Part shown: positions 17,101 through 24,718 of the stretch, in pieces
How positions within the stretch are numbered: the stretch's first letter is position 1
Layout of the letters: each line of letters starts with the position of its first letter
Source: Deltaproteobacteria bacterium
GTDB taxonomy: Bacteria > Desulfobacterota > Desulfobulbia > Desulfobulbales > Desulfocapsaceae
Direction: 5' to 3'
DNA: 38,999 bases
Assembly: GCA_002747805.1 (NCBI GenBank)
Contig: PDQP01000013.1
Location: 1 to 38,999, forward strand
Position numbers and translations under genes: made by a program
Notes under the pieces: generated by a model
What the model was told of the DNA's origin: nothing
The model's input: only the letters and a program-made list of their open reading frames with translations
Databases searched by the model: none

Positions 17101-18213
17101 GTGGAAAAAGAAACCGGCTGCACTATTCTGGCCGTTGATGATGCCAAGCTGAATATCGACATTCTGGTCGGTTTGCTGGGTGATAAATATGAGCTTGCGG
17201 TTGCTCTCGGCGGTGAAGGAGCCTTAAAGTATCTGGAAGAAAACACGCCGGATCTGGTTCTGCTTGATCTGATGATGCCGGATATAGACGGTCTGGCGGT
17301 TTTGAGGCATATCAAGAAGGATGAGCGGATTAAGGATATTCCGGTTCTGGTGCTTACTGCCCTTTCCGATTCCGACAAAAAGGAACTTTGCTTCAGGCTG
17401 GGAGCGGTGGATTATGTGCAGAAACCCTTTGATGCCAATGAACTGCTGGCCAGGGTAAAAACCCATTTATCCCTGTCTTCGGCCAGACGTCAGCTTGAGG
17501 AATATAGTCATAATCTTGAGGAACTGGTCGAAAAACGCACCCGGGAGCTGCTCAATACCCAGCAGGCAACCATCGAGAGCATGGCGGCCATGGTTGAATA
17601 CCGCGATCCGGAAACCGGCTCACATATCAACCGTACCAAGGGTTACGTTAATATTTTGGCTTCAAGGTTGTCGAAACTGGATAAATATCGGGAGATGCTT
17701 ACCCCCGGCATGATCGAACTAATGACCCGTTCGGCTCCCCTGCATGATATTGGCAAGGTAGGCATTCCTGATCATATTCTGCTAAAGCCCGGCAAGCTGA
17801 CCAGGGACGAGTTTGAGATTATGAAGCGGCATTCGGAGATCGGGGCAAGGGTGATTCTTTCGGTACAGAAAAAGGTCGGGATGATGCCTTTTCTTGATAT
17901 TGCTAGAGAAATTGCCTATTCCCACCATGAAAAATGGAATGGCAAGGGCTATCCATTGGGTTTGACTGGAGCGGATATACCGCTTAGCGGCCGTATTATG
18001 GCCTTGGGAGATGTTTATGATGCCCTGATCAGCAGGCGGGTTTATAAGCCGCCCTTTGCCCACACCAAGGCGGTGCAAATTATTCTGGAGGAGAAGGGCG
18101 AGAGTTTTGATCCCGATATTGTTGATGCTTTTTCTGCTGCCTGCGATGAAATCCGTAATTTAGCTCTTGACCATTGTGAGTCTGAAGAACAGTACGAGGC
18201 CCTGCATCAATAA
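17101..18213 (+). CDS. Response regulator with HD-GYP c-di-GMP phosphodiesterase domain
   Basis: 370 aa, GTG start with AAAGGAGAGG upstream. Receiver domain 8-125 with acidic Asp13/Asp14, phosphoacceptor Asp56 (LLDLMMPDIDG) and Lys108. A coiled linker (about 126-155) leads to an HD-GYP domain with ETGSHINRT (171-179), His215-Asp216 (LHDIGKVGIPDHIL), HHEKWNGKGYP (275-285, GYP at 283-285) and DVYDAL. HD-GYP enzymes hydrolyse c-di-GMP to pGpG or GMP; all metal-binding residues I can judge are present. It follows the hybrid kinase by 11 bp and is probably its output, so the sensed signal would change c-di-GMP level. Confidence 0.92.
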   Translation: MEKETGCTILAVDDAKLNIDILVGLLGDKYELAVALGGEGALKYLEENTPDLVLLDLMMPDIDGLAVLRHIKKDERIKDIPVLVLTALSDSDKKELCFRLGAVDYVQKPFDANELLARVKTHLSLSSARRQLEEYSHNLEELVEKRTRELLNTQQATIESMAAMVEYRDPETGSHINRTKGYVNILASRLSKLDKYREMLTPGMIELMTRSAPLHDIGKVGIPDHILLKPGKLTRDEFEIMKRHSEIGARVILSVQKKVGMMPFLDIAREIAYSHHEKWNGKGYPLGLTGADIPLSGRIMALGDVYDALISRRVYKPPFAHTKAVQIILEEKGESFDPDIVDAFSAACDEIRNLALDHCESEEQYEALHQ

Positions 18214-18227
18214 GCTGGCTGCAGGCA

Positions 18228-18263
18228 GGCAGGCACGGCGGGTTAAATTTTACCGTACCTGCC
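18228..18263. terminator. Hairpin between convergent genes
   Basis: GGCAGGCACGG (18228-18238) pairs with CCGTACCTGCC (18253-18263) with a single mismatch and a 14-nt loop. It sits between two convergent genes and could end both transcripts, though neither side has a long U-tract. A short GCAG tandem repeat overlaps the left arm. Confidence 0.45.
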
Positions 18264-18279
18264 TTGCTGAGATTGGAAA

Positions 18280-18963
18280 TTATTGGGCAACAAAATCCAC
18301 CCGCCGGTTTTGAGACAGGGAAAATTCATCCTGTTCAAGAAAAAGCGGTCTTTCCTCGCCGTAGCTGATGGTGGTGATTCTCGATTCATCCACGCCCAGC
18401 TCAATCAGATACTTCTTTACCGCCAAGGCCCGGCGTTCGCCAAGGGCTAGGTTATACTCATTGGTGCCGCGCTGGTCGCAGTTGCCCTCTACCACTACAT
18501 TTACTCCGGTCTGCTGGAGATAGGCCGCATTGCTTACCAGGCGTTCGCTTTGATCGTCTCTTACCCTGATCTGGTCGTAATCAAAATAAACCGGCAGCAG
18601 GTTTTCGCTGCAGCGGCCATGCTCAATCAGATAATCCCTGGTGGCCTGGTCGGTGCTGCTGTCCACCGTCATATTGCCGTATGAATTGCTGCCGTAACCA
18701 TCAGCATCGGCGCCATAAGCTCCAGTGCCGTCAGCACCGCCGGAAAATCCGGTATCATCCAGGCTGCCTTCAAGACTTTCTTCAGAATAACCATCGGCGG
18801 CAGGATATTCTATATCATTTCCCGATGACATATCAACTCCATCGGAACTGGCAGAGCCGGACAGGGGCGGCATAACGTCTTTTTTGGTACAGCCGATACC
18901 GAAGATCAGGATGCTGCTCATCAGGGCGGCAAAAATTATGGTCTTAATGCTGTCTGTTTTCAT
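18280..18963 (-). CDS. pal: Peptidoglycan-associated lipoprotein (OmpA-like)
   Basis: 227 aa from the ATG at 18963, preceded by AGGAG; an in-frame extension to 19023 adds residues before the signal peptide and is unlikely. The lipoprotein signal ends at Cys25 (FGIGC), predicting anchoring to the outer membrane. An acidic, Gly/Ser/Asp-rich linker (about 28-105) is longer than in E. coli Pal. The OmpA-like domain (about 118-227) shows LPVYFDYDQ and GNCDQRGTNEYNLALGERRA, where the usual first His of GHCDERGT is Asn. Pal binds peptidoglycan and works with Tol proteins in outer-membrane integrity; no tol genes are in the window. Confidence 0.9.
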   Translation of the reverse strand: MKTDSIKTIIFAALMSSILIFGIGCTKKDVMPPLSGSASSDGVDMSSGNDIEYPAADGYSEESLEGSLDDTGFSGGADGTGAYGADADGYGSNSYGNMTVDSSTDQATRDYLIEHGRCSENLLPVYFDYDQIRVRDDQSERLVSNAAYLQQTGVNVVVEGNCDQRGTNEYNLALGERRALAVKKYLIELGVDESRITTISYGEERPLFLEQDEFSLSQNRRVDFVAQ

Positions 18964-19017
18964 AAATATCTCCTGTTGCTGGTAAGTTATTAAGCAAATT
19001 AAGTAAACCCGATATGG

Positions 19018-19077
19018 GGTCAATATAAATCACTCGGTAAAAAAAGCATACTAGTAATAAAAAATCTCCCAGGTCAA
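19018..19077 (-). promoter_or_regulatory. Candidate promoters for pal
   Basis: On the minus strand TTGACC (19072-19077) is followed after 18 nt by TAGTAT (19048-19053), a fair sigma-70 match. A second TTGACC (19018-19023) with TAATTT (18996-19001) after 16 nt is weaker. Both point toward pal, in the 139-bp gap behind the phosphomannomutase gene. Confidence 0.35.
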
Positions 19078-19102
19078 GAATTTTATGTTTAGTTAGGATT
19101 TG

Positions 19103-20470
19103 CTAATCTTCCGCCTTGATACAGCTCAGCAATTCATCAGTTTTTTCCCTGACCAGGGCCTTATCCCCCTTGCTTTCCACATTGAGCCTGAGCAGCGGTT
19201 CGGTGTTGGATTTTCTGATGTTGAACCGGTAATCATCAAAGGAAATTGATAAGCCGTCAGTGCGGTCAATATGGCCATGACCATATTTTTGATAAATATT
19301 ATCAATTACCTGATCGGGATTCTTGACCCGGTTATTTATCTCGCCCGAAATCGGATAGGCGGCAATTTTTTCCGCTGCCAGCTCGGAAAGCGGTTTTCCC
19401 TTTCTGCTCATCAGCGAGCAAATCAAAAGCCATGGAATCATGCCGGAATCGCAATAGGAAAACTCCCTGAAATAATGGTGGGCAGACATCTCGCCACCGT
19501 AAACGGCGTTTACTTCCCGCATTTTTTCCTTGATAAAGGCATGACCAGTCCGGCAGATGACCGGCTCGCCGCCGGAGTTTGCCACCGCCTCTCTGGTACA
19601 CCAGATCAGCCGCGGGTCGTGGATAATCCTGCTGCCGGGATGCAGCCGCAGCATCTCTTCGGCCAGCAGGGCAACAATGTAATATCCTTCAATAAAATTT
19701 CCCTGCTCATCCCAAAAGAAACAACGGTCAAAATCGCCGTCCCAGGCCAGAGCCATATCTGCTCCGGTCTCTAGCAGCTTATCGCTGGTTTCCTGCCGAT
19801 TTTCCGGCAGCAGCGGATTCGGCACTCCATTGGGAAAATTACCGTCCGGCTGATGGTGCATCCTGATAAATTCCAGATTAAGCCTTTCTGCCAGCAGATC
19901 GATGATTTTACCGGCACAGCCGTTACCGCTGTTGACCACCAGCTTAAAAGGCTTGATTTGCTCCGGTTCAATATAGGATAGCAGATGTTTTATATACTCT
20001 TCCTGATGATTAAGGGCTGAAATCCGCCCGTGAACAGCGGCCTTTTCCGGCAGATTTTTCTTTATAATCAGATCGCCCATCTGGTAGAGACCGGACGGCC
20101 CGCTTACCGGTCTTGCCCCCTTGACCACAAACTTCATGCCGTTAAAATCGGCCGGATTATGACTGGCGGTAACGATGATGCCGCCGTCAACCCCCTGGTT
20201 TTCAAGGCTGAAGGCGGCATGATAAATTTCCTCGGTGCCGCAAAGACCCATCTGCAGCACCTCTACGCCGGATTCACTCAGCCCCTTGCTCAAGGCATCG
20301 GTCAGATCTTCGCTGGTCAGCCGCATATCATGGCCGACCACCACCTTGGTAACCCGGCAAACGGCCTTAAAGGCCCGGCCAATATCATAGGCCATTTCCT
20401 GATTGAGTTCATCCGGCACCCGTCCCCGAATATCATAGGCCTTAAATCCCGGCGGAATTGAATAATCCAT
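19103..20470 (-). CDS. manB: Phosphomannomutase / phosphoglucomutase
   Basis: 455 aa from the ATG at 20470; a longer frame to 20521 adds a lysine-rich stretch not typical for the family. Alpha-D-phosphohexomutase with four domains: catalytic phosphoserine loop TASHNP (Ser103, 101-106), metal loop DGDFDRC, sugar-recognition GGEMSAHH and the phosphate-binding loop KSNTEPLLRLNVE near the C-terminus. The sequence resembles the CpsG/AlgC group, which interconverts mannose-6-P and mannose-1-P (and often glucose phosphates) to supply nucleotide sugars. It is divergent from rfbA, also a nucleotide-sugar gene, consistent with surface polysaccharide synthesis. Dual specificity is inferred, not shown. 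Confidence 0.9.
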   Translation of the reverse strand: MDYSIPPGFKAYDIRGRVPDELNQEMAYDIGRAFKAVCRVTKVVVGHDMRLTSEDLTDALSKGLSESGVEVLQMGLCGTEEIYHAAFSLENQGVDGGIIVTASHNPADFNGMKFVVKGARPVSGPSGLYQMGDLIIKKNLPEKAAVHGRISALNHQEEYIKHLLSYIEPEQIKPFKLVVNSGNGCAGKIIDLLAERLNLEFIRMHHQPDGNFPNGVPNPLLPENRQETSDKLLETGADMALAWDGDFDRCFFWDEQGNFIEGYYIVALLAEEMLRLHPGSRIIHDPRLIWCTREAVANSGGEPVICRTGHAFIKEKMREVNAVYGGEMSAHHYFREFSYCDSGMIPWLLICSLMSRKGKPLSELAAEKIAAYPISGEINNRVKNPDQVIDNIYQKYGHGHIDRTDGLSISFDDYRFNIRKSNTEPLLRLNVESKGDKALVREKTDELLSCIKAED

Positions 20471-20528
20471 AATTTGATTTTCCTTTTTTCTTTTTTGCTT
20501 GTATATAGTTCCTGCTTTCAAGACGGTT

Positions 20529-20534
20529 TATAAT
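20529..20534 (+). promoter_or_regulatory. Candidate -10 element of rfbA
   Basis: A perfect TATAAT lies 46 nt before the rfbA start in the 110-bp divergent gap. No good -35 is seen at 16-18 nt, so this is only a weak call. AGGAAG precedes the rfbA ATG. Confidence 0.3.
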
Positions 20535-20580
20535 CTTTTTTCCTGCCGCAAGGCAACAAATATCAAACAGGAAGCAATAT

Positions 20581-21462
20581 ATGAAAGGAATTATACTGGC
20601 CGGAGGCTCCGGCACCAGATTGTACCCCATCACCAGAGGGGTCAGCAAGCAGCTGATTCCGGTTTATGACAAGCCGATGATTTATTACCCGCTTTCGGTG
20701 CTGATGATTGCCGGCATCAGGGAGATTCTGATTATTTCGACCCCGGAAGATCTGTCCACCTTTGAGCGGTTGTTCGGGGACGGTTCACAGCTTGGGCTGT
20801 CGATGAGCTATGCCGCCCAGCCGAGGCCGGAAGGTCTTGCCCAGGCCTTTATTATTGGCCGGGATTTTATTGGCCGGGAGCCGGTGGCTCTTATTCTCGG
20901 CGATAATATATTTTTCGGTCATGGTTTTTCGGAGATTGTCCGGCGAAGTGCCGGGCTGACCAGCGGCGGCCTGATTTTCGGCTATCCGGTCAAGGATCCG
21001 GAGAGATACGGAGTGGTTGAGTTTGATAAAAACTATCAGGTGCTTGGCATAGAAGAAAAACCCAAGGCACCGAAATCCCGTTTTGCCGTGCCTGGGCTGT
21101 ATTTTTATGACCATAAAGTGGTTGAAATTGCTGAAAATGTGGCACCTTCTCCTAGGGGCGAGCTGGAAATAACCGATGTTAATATGGAGTATCTGCGTCA
21201 GGGCAAGTTGAAGGTTGAGCCGCTGGGACGGGGCTTTTGCTGGCTGGACACCGGCACCCATGAGTCGCTGCAGCAGGCATCTAGTTATGTGCAGGCGGTT
21301 CAGGAGCGTCAGGGGCTGAAAATTGCCTGTATCGAGGAAATTGCCTATGATCTTGGCTATATCTCCCTGGCGGATCTGGAAAATCTGGCCGGGGATTTAC
21401 TGAAAAATCAATATGGTCAGTATCTGATGGAGCTGGTCAGGGAAAAATCCAGAAGGGGGTAG
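20581..21462 (+). CDS. rfbA: Glucose-1-phosphate thymidylyltransferase
   Basis: 293 aa, normal for RmlA/RfbA. It couples glucose-1-phosphate with dTTP to give dTDP-glucose, the first step toward dTDP-L-rhamnose. The N-terminus has the nucleotidyltransferase signature [18 protein letters not shown] with the catalytic Arg and [16 protein letters not shown]. Further marks are [10 protein letters not shown] (metal-binding Asp), [16 protein letters not shown] and [14 protein letters not shown]. rfbD starts 3 bp after the stop on the same strand. The intermediate genes rfbB (dehydratase) and rfbC (epimerase) are not in the window. Confidence 0.96.
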   Translation: MKGIILAGGSGTRLYPITRGVSKQLIPVYDKPMIYYPLSVLMIAGIREILIISTPEDLSTFERLFGDGSQLGLSMSYAAQPRPEGLAQAFIIGRDFIGREPVALILGDNIFFGHGFSEIVRRSAGLTSGGLIFGYPVKDPERYGVVEFDKNYQVLGIEEKPKAPKSRFAVPGLYFYDHKVVEIAENVAPSPRGELEITDVNMEYLRQGKLKVEPLGRGFCWLDTGTHESLQQASSYVQAVQERQGLKIACIEEIAYDLGYISLADLENLAGDLLKNQYGQYLMELVREKSRRG

Positions 21463-21465
21463 AAA

Positions 21466-22356
21466 ATGAAGATTATCATTACCGGAGCAGGCGGTCAGCT
21501 TGGCCGGGACTGCACCAAGGTTTTTGCTGGAAAAAATGAGGTGCTGGCTTTTGATTCTTCGCAAATGGATATAAGTAATCATAAGCATGTGGACAGCGTT
21601 ATCACGGCGGAAAAACCGGATGTGATTATCAACTGTGCGGCCTTTACCGCGGTGGATGCCTGTGAAACCGAGCGGGAGCTTGCCGGAAAAATAAATGCAG
21701 ACGGCCCGGCATACCTGGCTAGAGCCGCAGAGAAAACCGGCAGCAGGCTGGTGCATATCTCAACCGATTATGTGTTTAGCGGCAGTAAACCCATCCCCGA
21801 ATACTATATTGAGGAAGACGAGACCGGCCCCTTGTCGCAGTATGGTATAACCAAGCTGGCTGGTGAGCGGGCGGTGCTTAAATATTGCGGCAACAGCCTC
21901 TGCCTTAGAACGGCCTGGCTTTATTCCGGTTACGGTAAGAATTTTTTGAAAACCATATTGAAAATGGCTCTTTCAGACCCGCAGAAGGACTTTACCATTG
22001 TTGATGATCAATATGGTTCCCTTACCTGGTCATATACTCTGGCAAGGCAGATTGCAAGGCTGCTTGACAGTGATTTAATCGGTATTGTTCATGCGACTGC
22101 CGAGGGTTATTCATCTTGGTATGAGGCGGCCTGTTACTTTTTGAATGCCATGCAGTTGCCGCATAATTTCAAGCCCTGCAAAACTGAGGATTATCCGACC
22201 CCGGCCCACCGTCCGGCCAACTCGAATCTGGAAAACGGGGTGCTGAAAAGAGAGGGGCTTTCGCTTTTCGTGGATTGGCGAGAAGATCTGGACAGCTTTG
22301 CCGCAGAATTTGGTCAGCAATTAGCGGCAGAAGCTGGCAATGCCCTTACTTGCTGA
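21466..22356 (+). CDS. rfbD: dTDP-4-dehydrorhamnose reductase
   Basis: 296 aa extended SDR. It reduces dTDP-4-keto-L-rhamnose to dTDP-L-rhamnose, the last step of the pathway. The Rossmann motif GAGGQLGRD is at the N-terminus, followed by INCAAFTAVDACE, STDYVFSG and the catalytic YGITK (Tyr-x3-Lys). The C-terminal substrate domain includes LRTAWLYSGYGKNF. The ORF begins 3 bp after rfbA with a purine-rich AGAAGGGGG upstream, so the two form a unit. It ends 25 bp before the convergent cvpA gene. Confidence 0.95.
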   Translation: MKIIITGAGGQLGRDCTKVFAGKNEVLAFDSSQMDISNHKHVDSVITAEKPDVIINCAAFTAVDACETERELAGKINADGPAYLARAAEKTGSRLVHISTDYVFSGSKPIPEYYIEEDETGPLSQYGITKLAGERAVLKYCGNSLCLRTAWLYSGYGKNFLKTILKMALSDPQKDFTIVDDQYGSLTWSYTLARQIARLLDSDLIGIVHATAEGYSSWYEAACYFLNAMQLPHNFKPCKTEDYPTPAHRPANSNLENGVLKREGLSLFVDWREDLDSFAAEFGQQLAAEAGNALTC

Positions 22357-22381
22357 AAAATGATTGGTCTATTTATCGGTT

Positions 22382-23014
22382 TTATTTGTCGGTTTTATTG
22401 TCATTTTTTGGACTATCTGTCTGTTTTGGGTCGTCTTTAGAAGCGGTATCTTTGGTTTTGGCGGAGTTTTCGGCTGGCTCTTTCTTGATGGATATGGCCG
22501 GCAGTCTTTGCCTAAGTGCTTCCCTTAGTTCCGGGTCGCTGATAACATCACGGCAGACATCGGTTATTTGATTTACGGCCGGGCAGACAGTGCATTCCCT
22601 GATCATGGTATTTTCGGGGGCCAGTACTGTCCCTAGAATCATATGCATAACCACCGTGCAGATGGCGGCCTTGGCGATTCCGACCAGGCCGCCCAGCAGG
22701 CGGTCAAACCAGCCCATAATAGTTATTTTTATAACCAGACGCAGGAGCATACCAACCAGCATCACCGCCAGAAAGGTGGCAAAAAACATGATTGCATAGG
22801 TGGTTAGAAAGGCTACCTTAGGATTTTCGAATATATCCTGCAAGGCGGGAAGCAGGCGGCCGCTATAACGGCCGGCCATCAAATAGCCAAGATAAAGGGC
22901 GACAAGACCGCTTATTTGCCTTAAAAAACCAAGCCAGAGTCCCCAGCCGACAAAAAAAACAAAAATTGCTATTACAACAAAATCATATGTGGTTAAATTA
23001 AGGCCAGCGTCCAT
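22382..23014 (-). CDS. cvpA: CvpA family inner-membrane protein
   Basis: 210 aa. Four hydrophobic segments in about the first 135 residues (near 10-28, 32-50, 66-95, 103-128) match CvpA, with the conserved loop GWFDRLLGGLVGIAKA. In E. coli CvpA is needed for colicin V production and bile-salt tolerance; in other bacteria the role is unclear. The C-terminal 70 residues are soluble, two cysteines lie in an ECTVCP motif, and the tail is Lys/Asp/Ser-rich and low in complexity. AAGGAG precedes the ATG. Divergent from the phosphopantetheinyl transferase gene with an 80-bp gap. Confidence 0.82.
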   Translation of the reverse strand: MDAGLNLTTYDFVVIAIFVFFVGWGLWLGFLRQISGLVALYLGYLMAGRYSGRLLPALQDIFENPKVAFLTTYAIMFFATFLAVMLVGMLLRLVIKITIMGWFDRLLGGLVGIAKAAICTVVMHMILGTVLAPENTMIRECTVCPAVNQITDVCRDVISDPELREALRQRLPAISIKKEPAENSAKTKDTASKDDPKQTDSPKNDNKTDK

Positions 23015-23094
23015 TATATCTCCTTATAAGTTTTTTGCTCCAAAATTGGCTTTTAGTTAGCATGAATGTCTGAAATTGCAACCGTTTTTTTGTT

Positions 23095-23883
23095 ATGCAC
23101 CAGCAAGCTCGCCGATTAAGGTCGGTAAATATTTTTCCTCAAGAATTTGTCCCTGAATTTGCAAAGGTTCTTGACACTGAGTTGGCACCTGTAGTTATAA
23201 GCACGATGGACACCTTGCAAACGCTGGCAGATGGGGACGGCAGTTTTTTTTCCCCTGACGAAAGGGCCTTGCTTGACCGCATTTCAAGTGAAAAAAGAAA
23301 AAATGAGTTTATTTCGGGCCGGATCAGTGCCAAAATGGCGGTTGGTGATTTTATCGGTGCAGATGAAAGAACTTACAAGCAAATATCGATTGTCAATACC
23401 AAGTCCGGCAGGCCGGAAGCAAGATGCCGTGATGCGGCCTGCTGTAGTTTTGACGGCAAATTATCCATCTCCCATAGCGGCGGATACGGTTGTGCCTTGG
23501 CGGCCGGGCAGCATTGCGGCATTGATATTCAAAAAAAATCCGCTACTCTGGAGCGGGTGAAGTCCAGATATTGTTTTGAGCAGGAACTGAATATTTTGGC
23601 GGCCTCGCTGCCCGTTCAAGACCGGATGCAGCAGCTTTGCCTGCTTTGGACAGCCAAAGAGGCAGTGAAAAAATCGCTGGATCATCTGCAAATGCCCGGA
23701 TTTATGAATATTGTTCTGCGTAAATGCCGACCGCTTATGGAAAGTTATGCGGTTTTACATTTTGCAATCAGCCGTTTATCCTTAAAAACCACGGTCATTT
23801 CCGGTTTTATAAGCGGATATGGACTTTCAATTACAACTATAAAGACAGATAAAGATGAAATATGCCTGAATTACCAGAAATAG
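23095..23883 (+). CDS. 4'-phosphopantetheinyl transferase, Sfp-type
   Basis: 262 aa. The Sfp/PPTase signature is clear: SISHSGGYG for CoA binding, GIDI at 142-145 (metal-binding Asp144) and WTAKEAVKK (185-193, Glu189). The enzyme moves the phosphopantetheine arm of CoA to a serine on carrier proteins, giving holo-ACP or other holo carriers. Length (over 220 aa) places it with the Sfp/EntD type rather than AcpS. No polyketide or peptide synthetase is in the window, so it may serve general fatty-acid ACP. The start is uncertain, since no good ribosome binding site precedes the ATG. It overlaps mutM by 22 bp. Confidence 0.85.
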   Translation: MHQQARRLRSVNIFPQEFVPEFAKVLDTELAPVVISTMDTLQTLADGDGSFFSPDERALLDRISSEKRKNEFISGRISAKMAVGDFIGADERTYKQISIVNTKSGRPEARCRDAACCSFDGKLSISHSGGYGCALAAGQHCGIDIQKKSATLERVKSRYCFEQELNILAASLPVQDRMQQLCLLWTAKEAVKKSLDHLQMPGFMNIVLRKCRPLMESYAVLHFAISRLSLKTTVISGFISGYGLSITTIKTDKDEICLNYQK

Positions 23884-24689
23884 AGGTCGTTTGCCGGGGA
23901 CTTGCCCCCCATCTGAAAAATCGTGTTATCGCCGGTGTCTGGTACAGCGGCAAAAAACTGCGGCATGATTTTGATCTTGAACTGGCAAAAAAAACAATTA
24001 TAAATCAAGAGGTTATCTCGGTAAAAAGGCGGGCCAGATATTTGGTAATCCAGATCGGCCGCCACTCCCTGGTGGTACATTTGGGGATGACCGGTAACCT
24101 CGGCATCTTTCCGGCAGCCAGTAAAAAACTGCGGCATACCCATATTATCCTGACCCTGGATAATGATATGGAACTAAGATTTAGTGATACCAGGCGGTTC
24201 GGTTCGGTTCAGCTTTTTGAAAACTCCTCGTTTGAATCCCTTGAGCAGACTTTTTTTCAAAAATTCGGCCCTGAACCCTTTGATGCAGAATGCACCCCTT
24301 ATTATCTCCATGAAAAGGCAAAAAAACGGAAGATAGCGGTTAAAAACCTTATTATGGATAACCAGATTATAACCGGAACCGGCAATATTTATGCCAATGA
24401 ATCCCTTTTTCAGGCCGGAATCAAGCCCGGACGGAAGGCATGTTCAATCACCTTAAGGGAATGGGAAAAGCTGCACCAGGCCATCGTGGAAATCCTGCTT
24501 TGGGCGATAGACTGCGGCGGCTCCACTATCAGCGATTTTATAGATGCCAGCGGCAGTAAGGGGTATTTTCAGGCCAATTTCAGGGTTTACGGCCGGGCCA
24601 AGCAACCCTGCCCTAATTGTAACACGCCGATTACAAGCGAAAAAATAGGCGGCAGAAGCAGTTTTTACTGCCGAAAATGCCAGAAATAA
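23862..24689 (+). CDS. mutM: Formamidopyrimidine-DNA glycosylase (Fpg)
   Basis: 275 aa, standard length. A bifunctional DNA glycosylase/AP lyase that removes 8-oxoguanine and ring-opened purines. The catalytic N-terminus is intact, Pro2-Glu3 in MPELPEIEVV. Also visible are VVHLGMTGNLG with the beta-hairpin, NLIMDNQIITGTGNIYANE (H2TH region) and a C-terminal zinc finger C-x2-C-x16-C-x2-C (CPNC ... CRKC). The ATG lies inside the end of the PPTase gene, a 22-bp overlap that suggests coupled translation. It ends 29 bp before the convergent SulP gene. Confidence 0.96.
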   Translation: MPELPEIEVVCRGLAPHLKNRVIAGVWYSGKKLRHDFDLELAKKTIINQEVISVKRRARYLVIQIGRHSLVVHLGMTGNLGIFPAASKKLRHTHIILTLDNDMELRFSDTRRFGSVQLFENSSFESLEQTFFQKFGPEPFDAECTPYYLHEKAKKRKIAVKNLIMDNQIITGTGNIYANESLFQAGIKPGRKACSITLREWEKLHQAIVEILLWAIDCGGSTISDFIDASGSKGYFQANFRVYGRAKQPCPNCNTPITSEKIGGRSSFYCRKCQK

Positions 24690-24718
24690 TTTTTTTCCTA
24701 TCTGCCGCCCGATTAAAA

